Shown here: positions 56,510 to 64,000 of the stretch, in pieces
Numbering within the stretch: position 1 is the first letter of the stretch
Layout of the letters: each line of letters starts with the position of its first letter
NCBI GenBank assembly: GCA_012845835.1
Contig: JABAKD010000016.1
Coordinates: forward strand, 6,789,919-6,853,918
Origin: Undaria pinnatifida
Taxonomy: Eukaryota > Sar > Phaeophyceae > Laminariales > Alariaceae
Direction of reading: 5' to 3'
DNA length: 64,000 nucleotides
Position numbers and translations under genes: made by a program
The notes under the pieces: generated by a model
What the model was told of the DNA's origin: nothing
What the model saw: the letters and a program-made list of their open reading frames with translations, nothing else
The model's database searches: none

Positions 56510-57590
56510 ACTATAAAAATTAAAATACACTCCAGCTGTGAGATCGAAGATTTTGTCGAAACTCATCTTTGCAAGCTGTGTGTGATACTCCGATCGCGCG
56601 TATTACGGGTTGTGTGTCCTCATTAAGGATATAGGTCGGTGACTCCCCTTGGAACTTCAGTGTAGCTATCAGGGTCAACAGGGTGATGTTATTCAGTCTG
56701 TGCGCGGAAACAATAAAACCCGTTTTTGAGGGTGACAAAATCTGACACCTGTGAAAGGAAATGCATCAGTTTATCAAGTGTATCCTGTAAGTCGTATAAC
56801 CGGTGAGGGGAGGGCAGTTTATTATGTATATTCTGTGAGTTGTACAACCAGTGAGGAGAGGGCGGAGTGTTTCAGGGGGTGGGTGGGTGGGGGGCAAAAG
56901 GGTTTTAAACAGCTTCAGGTCGAATAGATGTAGGGGTTTGCTATACGCGTGGTGCTAGGTCTAGGTGATGGTGCGGGTGGTGGGGAAGGAGGGGGCGTTG
57001 GGGGCGGGGCTGGGGCGGCATGAATTGGAGCAGCGGCATGGGTGGCTTTAGAAAGATAATGAGGTGATTTCGATGTTGGGTGGGGCGTTTGAGCAAGGGG
57101 GAGCGGATGAAAAAAGGGGGGGGGGGGGGGGGGCTTCGGGGGGAGGGGGAAGGGGTATTTAACAGGTTTAGGTCGCATATATGTAGGGGCTTGCTGTACG
57201 CGTGGTGCTAGGTCTAGTCGATGGTGCGGGTGGTGGGGACGGAGGGGGCGTTGGGGGGGGGGAGGGCTTTGGGGGGGGGAGGGGGGATGAATTAAAGCTA
57301 CGTCATGGATGGCTAGAAAGATAATGACGTGTTATCAATTGCGTAGAAGTGTTTATTACTCTAGCCGATTTCGATTTTAGGTGGGTCGTTCGAACAAGAG
57401 AGAAGGGGGGGAAAAAGAAGGGGGGAGGGGGGGGGGCGGGGGGCGGGGGGCGGGGGGCGGGCGGCGGGCGGCGGGCGGGACACTTTAATATGTGCGCGGA
57501 AACTGTACATCCTTGAACGGGACAAATCTGATGGCTGTAGCAAGAATACATCCCTTTATTATATCACCTGCATTGTATTGTTTATTATTC
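56510..57590 (+). repeat. R1 foldback family, long arm with repeated outer block
   Basis: It starts ACTCCAGCTGTGAGATCGAA and ends beyond 57,540. The outer block (GTGGTGCTAGGTCTAG, GGTGCGGGTGGTGGGG, GAAAGATAATGA) is present twice (56,950-57,090 and 57,200-57,340). G runs at 57,117-57,133 and 57,256-57,287 and a (GGGGGGC)n-like stretch at 57,421-57,478 are the complement of the C runs in minus-oriented copies. Confidence 0.75.
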
Positions 57591-58545
57591 TAGCAGATTT
57601 GACGTTATAGCTAAGTAATTTGTTGTACGAGTACATGATTCGCAAGATAGAACATTTCAATCGATAGGTACAACCATGCAATTGCCATGATTTTACCGTG
57701 CCGGTGTGGGGCTCTGACATCGCTCATTGTAAGAAAGAGATACATATTGCAAAATACAACAGGCGAGGTGATGTGGTCATGCAACGTCACCACCATTGAG
57801 CACGAGGGGAAGAAGTGCAAATATATTATATACCGTATATATCGATATGTTTTAGGATAAGTTATATACGTTCATTATACATTTGAAGGCTTTTCGTGGG
57901 CGGGGTAATCGATCGGCCTTTCATCTAATACCCCGGCAGGCCAGCAGATAACACGTTCACATCCGTTAGATTATTCCTTAGACTAATCCACCGTTTCCTG
58001 CGCCAACCATAATAATGTCGAAAAAGCCGTGAATAGCTCTCGTTTCACGAATCTTCCTTGTTCCTTTTCTTTCCGTTGGATCGCGGATCGCGGATCGTGA
58101 TTTCAGTATCTCATATATCTCACCCCCCCCCCCCTGCAAACAATTAAGAAACAAAGACATCATCTTTCACTAACGAAAACAAAATTGGCGCTAAAAGCTC
58201 ACCCAACCATTGCAAGGGAACAAATACATAACATAAACAACCTTTGTCAAGGATGTACGCCTGTCGCGCGAGTCCGCCATTCCAACCTTTACTTTGCAGA
58301 CTATGATGACCTCTATAGACTACCTCTGTTCTGTAGACTATTCTGGAGAACAGATCGATCCTCCCTGTGCGTTTAAAATTCTAGAAAAAAATATTCGGGC
58401 TGTTGTTTACGGAGTACTTCTTTTTTTGCATTTATTTGCTTCCCCTTCCGAGAGGGCTTCTCTCACACGAAAAAAAAACACACTTGACTGAAAAAAATGA
58501 GGTCAAGTTCAGAAAATTGAGCAAGATATAAATACATACCTGGTA
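57591..58545. other. Intergenic stretch
   Basis: 57,895-57,955 resembles the 250-bp tandem unit at 27.2 kb (GGGTAATCGATCG). TACCTGGTA is at 58,537-58,545, abutting the next R1 copy. No gene is supported. Confidence 0.4.
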
Positions 58546-58549
58546 TATA

Positions 58550-60095
58550 TTGCTCTCCCTTACTCAAACGCCCCACCAAATATCGAAATCCGCCACATTA
58601 ATAAATACTTCACGCACAGGATATCACCTCATTATCTTTCGAGAGCCATCCATGCCGCTGTGTCCCCCCCCCCCCCCCCCGCCTCGAACGCCCCCTTCTT
58701 CCCCATCACCCGCACCATCGCCTAGACCTAGCACCACACGTATAACAAACCCCTCACCTAAAGCCCTTCCTCCCCCCCGCCCCCCCCCCCGCCCCCACAC
58801 CCCCCACCTCCCCCCCAACCCATCCCAACCCCACCCCCTCGAACACTCCACCCTCTCTTTACTCACTGATTGTACGGCTTACCCCAGGATATACATGATA
58901 AACTGATGTATTATTTCCAAAACCGTCACATTTATCCCCTCAAAATAATGTATAGTTTCCAGGCACATATTGAGCTGCCCCCCCCGCCCCTCCCCCCCCC
59001 CCCCCCCCCCCGCCCCAACCTCCCCCCCCCGCCCCCAATAATATACTGGTGCCAAAACCGTCAGATTTATCCCCTCGAAAGGATTCATTGCTTACATGCA
59101 TAAATTGCCCCCTTTCCCCCCCCCCCCCCCCCCCTCCAAACCCGCTCGCTTTTGATCAAAACCAGGCCCCCACGTCCTTCAAAACTCCGCCCCACCCCCC
59201 TCACCGGTTATTCGACTTACAAGATTCACTTGATAAAAGGATACATTTCCCTTCACAGCTGTCAGATTTTGTCCCCCTCAGAAACGGGTTTTATAGTCTC
59301 CGCGCACAGACTGACTAAAATCATCCTGTTGACCCTGATAGCTACACTGTAGTTGTAAGGGGAGTCGCCGACCTATATCCTTAATGAGGACACACAACTC
59401 GTAATGCGCGCGATCGGAGTATCACACACAGCTTGCAAAGATGAGTTTCGACGAAATCTTCGATCTCACAGCTGGAGTGTATTTTCATTTTTTATAATAT
59501 ATTATAAAACAAAATACACTCCATCTGTGAGATCGAAGATTTTGTCGAAACTCATCTTTGCAAGCTGTGTGTGATACTCCGATCGCGCGTATTACGGGTT
59601 GTGTGTCCTCGTTAAGGATGTAGGTCGGCGACTCCTCTTGGAACTACAATAGGTAGCTTGTACCAGGGTCAACAGGGTGATGTCAATCGATCTGTGCGCG
59701 GAAACTATAAAACCCGTTTTCGAGGGGGACAAAATCTGACAGTTGTCGAAGGAAATATTCTACAAAAATGAAGACGCACTCCAGCTACGTAGCTGTGAGA
59801 TCGAAGATTTTGCCAAAACTCTCATCTTTGCAAGCTGTGTGTGATACTCCGATCGCGCGTATTACGGGTGTGTGTCCTCATTAAGGATATAGGTCGGCGG
59901 CTCCCCTTTCAACTACAGTGTAGCTTGTACCAGAGGGTCAACAACAGGGTGATGTTAGGCAGTCTGTGCGCGGAAACTAAGAAACCCGTTTTTGAGGGGG
60001 ACAAAATCTGACAGCTGTGGAAGGAAATGCATCAGTTTATCAAGTGTATCCTGTAAGTCGCACTCGTATAGCCGGTGAGGAGAGGGCGGAGCTTA
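58550..60095. mobile_element. R1 foldback element: two facing arms around an AT palindrome
   Basis: The left arm (58,550-59,490) reads toward the centre; the centre (59,491-59,512) is TTTTTTATAATATATTATAAA-like; the right arm (59,513-60,095) reads away. The inner ~330 bp of the arms are near-perfect inverted copies. The right arm has an extra partial restart at 59,775 (ACTCCAGCTACGTAGCTGTG). Arms contain ~60-bp sub-repeats (GTCAGATTTATCCCCTC, TTTATAG, GCACAAATTG) each followed by a C run. No ORF of substance, so a non-autonomous foldback element or amplified hairpin is likely. Confidence 0.7.
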
Positions 60096-60159
60096 TATGA
60101 AATAATAATAATTAATTTTAGGGAAAAAAAGTACTGAAAACGGGGGAAAAAAAACAAGC

Positions 60160-60222
60160 CTGGCCGGACTCGAACCGACAATATCTGCCTTAGAAGGGCA
60201 GCGGGGCGTGTGGGCTATATAT
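60160..60222 (-). other. tRNA-Arg(UCU)-like 3' two-thirds
   Basis: The minus strand reads CGCTGCCCTTCTAAGGCAG, an anticodon arm with stem CTGCC/GGCAG and loop CTTCTAA (anticodon TCT), then GTCGGTTCGAGTCCGGC, a paired T-arm. No matching D-arm or 5' acceptor strand precedes it, so it is a tRNA pseudogene or SINE relic. It lies between an R1 copy and a SINE head. Confidence 0.5.
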
Positions 60223-60258
60223 GGTACATACTCGTACAACAGCGGGTATATACCACCG

Positions 60259-61450
60259 CGGTCGCCCCGGTGGCGTATCATCATCAGGTAATTATCCTCG
60301 AGCCTGGTATAGGGCGGGTTCCGAGGTAAAGCCGGATTTTTTTCACGAGATTTCAGAACGCGGCAACCACGAGGATTTGAGCTCTGAAAAATTGCACAAA
60401 CTTCCGCTAGGTTATGGGGATTACGAAGATATACTTTTTTTTTTATTCGGCCGTCGTGATGGTGAGTTACTCGCGAATAATTGGCTAAAATTGAGGTAAA
60501 ATAGCATCCGCGGGCAGCCCGAGAAAATTTCAAACACCTCCGAATCTTATAAAATTTTCAGGTTATGGTAATTTTGGGGTGTAGATCACGAATCCGTCGT
60601 TAGATTTTTGATCGGGATCGATTTGACCTTGATACAGCTGCGCAAAGATACGTGCAAAAAGAGGGCATAACCTGGGATTTACTAGGGATTAGACTGAAAA
60701 ACTCCCACCCGTGGAAAACGATCCACACGTTGATTAGAGCTCTGTGAAACTTCGATTTGAGGTGATTTTAGGGTGGGGAACACGAAGATATCAGTGGATT
60801 GTCCTAGTTATGCTTTTGGAATCGACTTACGGCTGCCCAAAAGCTGACCTTAGTTAGTTGAGCAATTTCAAATTTCCTGGGATTTTTTATTCTCGGTTCC
60901 GGGCTCGAGTTTTTGTCTGAACAACTTTCTGAGTGGCTCTACCCCCCCTAATTCGACCAAGCGGAAGCGATTGCCGCCGAGTCCGAGAAAAAAAAAGTTC
61001 GGCAATGCGGAGAAGAAAAAAAAATATCCGGAGGGGAACTTTTTTTTTTTGGGACATTTTTTTAAACGTCGTATTTGGCCGTTTAAAAGCGAACCACGAA
61101 GTCGATTTTTTTTTTTTTCTTATTCCAAGCTCGGAAGAGCAGTCCGGCTTTAGGTCGGAACCCGCCATAGGTCAGTTTCGTGAGTTCGAGCCCCGCCGAG
61201 TGCATACTCGTACAAATTCGTTGGGACTTTTTCTTGTGCGCAAACTGGCTCGCGGAAAGCGCGAGAGCGTAAGCTAGCAACACTCGATGAAAAATCGACG
61301 AGCAGTGGGACTGCTGAACCCTATGCGCGATAAAAATTGAAGGCAAGAGCCAGGGGGGAGAAGGGACGACACCTACCTGTGACCACGGCTTGTTGTCCAG
61401 AAGCTGGAAAGTAAAGTGTGAGAAAAAAAAGAAAAAAAAACACCGTCGAA
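60259..61450 (+). mobile_element. SINE split by an 854-bp TIR element
   Basis: The head is at 60,259-60,312 (GGTCGCCCCGGTGGCG to CCTGGTATAG). The rest is at 61,167-61,450 (ATAGGTCAGTTTCGTGAG to an A-rich tail at ~61,421-61,440). Joined across the insertion they match the intact minus-strand SINE at 62,187-62,502 at about 90%, including the CCTGGTATAGGTCAG junction. The head has a small insertion and an altered A-box region. Confidence 0.75.
60309..61170. mobile_element. 854-bp non-autonomous TIR transposon with ATAG duplication
   Basis: The element spans 60,313-61,166. The ends are inverted repeats of 24 bp with 22 matches, starting GGCGGGTTCCGA; ATAG flanks both sides (60,309-60,312 and 61,167-61,170). 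The intact site exists in the SINE at 62.2 kb with a single ATAG. Inside are three diverged ~60-bp units (60,380, 60,535 and 60,737) with GAGCTCTG, AAACTTC, GGTTATGG or GAGGTGATTTT and CACGAAGATAT. No transposase ORF. Superfamily unassigned; 4-bp duplications occur in groups such as Sola and Ginger. Confidence 0.75.
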
Positions 61451-61694
61451 AGGAGAGTATCGACGGAACACCAGACAAAAATAAAAACTAGACTACCCGC
61501 CCTTTAACATAAGACCAGAAACTCAACCTGACGCTTTTCCGAAGGAATGAGAAATTCGGGAACGGTTATATTAAGTTCAGTGCGGAACACAACCTTATCT
61601 CAAATAGGAATAGGAACTCTAACGGGTGGCAGTATCTCTATTTCTTATCATCGTAAACAGCGGGTTGGTACTTTGCATATTATAGACCGTACAA

Positions 61695-61698
<4 letters not shown>

Positions 61699-61725
<27 letters not shown>

Positions 61726-61766
61726 GCTACTGCTACTACTACTGCTACTACTACTGCTACTACTCT
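61699..61766 (+). repeat. (CTA)n / (CTG CTA)n microsatellite
   Basis: About 20 trinucleotide units, mostly CTA with several CTG. The poly-Leu frame is an artefact. Confidence 0.9.
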
Positions 61767-61866
61767 GTGCTGTTATAATTGTTTACATGCTTCGAAGTAG
61801 TATACTACGGTAAGAAAATGAGCGTTGATTGGTTGATCTAACGAAAGGCCACCTGGCATTTATATA

Positions 61867-62005
61867 ATATTAGAGTGTATTTTCATTTTTTATAATATTA
61901 TAAAAAATGAAACTACACTCCAGCTGTGAGATCGAAGATTTTGTCGAAACTCATCAAGCTGTGTGTGATACTCCGATCGCGCGTATTACGGGTTGTGTGT
62001 GAAAA
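61867..62005. repeat. R1 family, short palindromic junction fragment
   Basis: AGAGTGTATTTTCATTTTTT, an AT centre, then its inverted copy and ACTCCAGCTGTGAGATCGAA to TATTACGGGTTGTGTGT. It keeps the foldback centre plus ~100 bp of one arm. Confidence 0.7.
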
Positions 62006-62186
62006 CAAGAAATTCGGAAGCATATCTACATCATATACATTAGAAAGGACGCTCTTAATGTTGTGCTTCGGAGTAGAATAGAACGCACTTTCTTTTTTTC
62101 ATTTTCCCAGTAAGAAATCCAGGCTGGGCCAACGTCCCGTCCCTTGTACCCACGTACGTGTCAACCGTATTATAATAAGGCGACCA

Positions 62187-62502
62187 TGTTTTTTTTTTTT
62201 TTTTTCTTGCGCACTTTTACTTTCCAGCTTCTGGACAAGCCGTGCGTGGTCACAGGTGTCATCCCTTCTACTCCCCGGTTCTTGCCTTCAATTTTTATCG
62301 CGCGTAGGGTTCAGCAATCCCACTGCTCGTCGATTGTTCATCGAGTGTTGCTAACTCACGCTCTCGCGCTTTCCGCAAGTCAATTTGTCCACAAGAAAAA
62401 GTCCCAACGAATTTATACGAGTATGCACTCGGCGGGGCTCGAACTCACGAAACTGACCTATACCAGGCTCGAGGATAACCTGATACGCCACCGGGGCGAC
62501 CG
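62187..62502 (-). mobile_element. Intact tRNA-derived SINE, minus strand
   Basis: The minus strand starts GGTCGCCCCGGTGGCG, has a B-box-like GAGTTCGAGCCCC, and ends in a poly(A) tail (T run at 62,189-62,205 on plus). About 90% identical to the split copy at 60,259-61,450, so this subfamily looks young. Confidence 0.75.
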
Positions 62503-62581
62503 GCTCTGTATATAGCCACGGCACATCAAAAAGCGGGAATACGAGCCTATACAATAATATTGACGGTTAATTAATATAGAG

Positions 62582-62745
62582 CGTTCCATGGGCTTTCACG
62601 TATTATGGGTATGTTCGCACTTTGATGTCTGATTCGCTTTGCACGCGTTCCATTGGCTTTCACTTTTGGTATATATACATAAGACGTTCGGTGCCTGCTT
62701 CGCTTTGTACTAGTCCAATTGGCTTCAACCCTGCAAGTTAGAGGT
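62582..62745 (+). repeat. ~65-bp tandem repeat, 2.5 units
   Basis: GTTCCATGGGCTTTCAC, GTTCCATTGGCTTTCAC and GTCCAATTGGCTTCAAC begin successive units (62,582, 62,648 and 62,713). The middles share TCGCTTTG. Confidence 0.65.
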
Positions 62746-63220
62746 GTGGGAGCGCGTTGTGAAGCGTCGCATGTTCGATCCATTCTCCGGGAGGATTTGG
62801 TTCCACCCGATCTTTCCACGAATTTGCATATTATACGGCATTTGAGGGCGGGCTACTGCTGTAGTACAAGTGTTACGGTATCCCCTATCCCCCGTTGCGA
62901 CATATGATTTATAGGAAGTGTCTCCTCATTAGCTGGGAGGCATTATCGTCTGCCTGGATGAGGGGAACTCCCCCCCTTCTCTCAGAAGGCATCATCAGGT
63001 CGATAGCAAGAAGAAACTAACTCAAGAGAAAACAACGCCCAAAGCAACCCTCGTGTAAGTGACCAGTGCAGAGCACAGCCAGAGGCGCCCCTGCATACTC
63101 GTAGCAGTAGGTAGTCCCTAAGATGGAATTGCCTCATACCTTCACAGATACCCCTGGTGAGCTTTTTTGTTGACCACCAGCCCATAGGTACGAGCATACA
63201 TGCACACGTACCTCGTGCGA
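62746..63220. other. Intergenic stretch
   Basis: No gene or repeat partner recognised. Confidence 0.35.
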
Positions 63221-63225
63221 AAAAT

Positions 63226-63301
63226 GTCTACAACTACAACTACAACTAAAACTACAACTAAAACTACAACGACAACTACAACTGCAACTACAACTACAAC
63301 A
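63226..63301 (+). repeat. (ACAACT)n microsatellite
   Basis: Twelve or so six-base units, mostly ACAACT with AAAACT and ACAACG variants. Confidence 0.9.
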
Positions 63302-63627
63302 GTTGCTACCGCAACCAACAAACAATAACAGGGTGCAGCAAGCATCTGCCTTGACGTAGAGACATAGAATTGAGACACTGAACAGGTACCAGGCTACGTT
63401 ATTTTCTATTTCTTGCAATGCCGTTGCTTGGCGACACCCACCACTACCAACTCTACTAGTACTGGGGTGGCACGACCGCCTATTATAATGGAGCTATCGC
63501 CAACTTTCGGACGAAACAGCCGCAACGATAAGTAGCAGCTACGTTCCAGCACATACACACACATCCAAAGAACATTCAATATATGTACAATACGTATACA
63601 GCAAACACACAAATAGTAGCGTAGCCA

Positions 63628-63905
63628 GAGGGGGGCGAGGGGGAAGGCCGAGGGGGGGGTGGGGTGGGCGCGGAGGAGACGGGGGGGGAATCGGTGGGAA
63701 AAGAGGTGGGAGGTGGTCGCGAAGGAGACAGGAGGGCGGGCGGGGGCGGATGGTGGGCGAGAGGCTTGGGGGGGAGGAGGCCGGGCAGGGGGGGGTGGGG
63801 AGTCCGAGAGGGAGGAGGGGGGGGGGGGGGGGGCGACAAGGTGGGGGTGGAGGGCGGCGGTAGGCGGGGGGGGGAGGGGGGGGGGCATGGGGGGGGGGGG
63901 GGCGA
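63628..63905 (+). repeat. G-rich low-complexity tract
   Basis: About 275 bp, over 75% G on the plus strand, with many G runs of four or more and little C. Pro-rich frames on the minus strand come from composition. Confidence 0.85.
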
Positions 63906-64000
63906 AAGATACAAAGAGCGCACCTGTTAACATGGGCCGTCTACGACGTATCGCTGGTAACTGCGTGATCTGCTATCTTGGCCCCTCCGCACTCCTCCCT

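Noticed and set aside
63406-63933. 175-codon Pro-rich minus-strand ORF
   Set aside because: Driven by the G-rich tract at 63,628-63,905.

Overview
The window is eukaryotic nuclear DNA, gene-poor and rich in repeats. The one gene I can defend is split by four GT-AG introns. Pol III (tRNA-derived) SINEs, miniature LTR and TIR elements, minisatellites and TTAGGG-type tracts fill most of the rest. GC-rich exons in AT-richer DNA, introns of 0.25-2.1 kb and very long C or G homopolymers would suit a brown alga or another stramenopile, but nothing here proves the taxon. There is no operon structure, rRNA, CRISPR array or complete functional tRNA.

Layout. 205-5,420 (minus): a five-exon gene for a predicted 455-residue protein of unknown function with an N-terminal hydrophobic segment. 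5,763-6,135: an intact 373-bp miniature LTR element (TRIM). 6.2-13.7 kb: dispersed repeats, a SINE and a weak multi-exon candidate gene (10.08-11.31 kb). 14.1-20.3 kb: tandem duplications, including a degenerate minisatellite of about 1.7 kb. 21.7-31.5 kb: a mosaic of repeat modules (called U, X and Y here), with a TA-flanked MITE in one copy and its empty site in another, plus ~215-bp and ~250-bp tandem arrays. 32.4-38.2 kb: duplicated modules and a ~197-bp satellite. 38.2-43.8 kb: SINEs, a MITE carrying telomere-like DNA, the WZ repeat and a tandem TRIM. 44.1-45.4 kb: two small ORFs of doubtful status. 46.1-62.0 kb: copies of a C-tract-rich foldback family (R1), a pair of ~260-bp direct repeats, WZ, an inverted pair, and an 854-bp TIR element that splits a SINE. 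62.6-64.0 kb: short tandem repeats and a G-rich tract.

The main lead is a short dyad, TACCWGGTA, found twelve times when about 0.5 would be expected by chance. In two places where related repeat copies can be aligned, it is a clean 7-bp insertion in one copy and absent from the other. That is CCWGG flanked by a duplicated TA, as an excised TA-targeting DNA transposon would leave. All alignments, splice sites and counts were made by eye.
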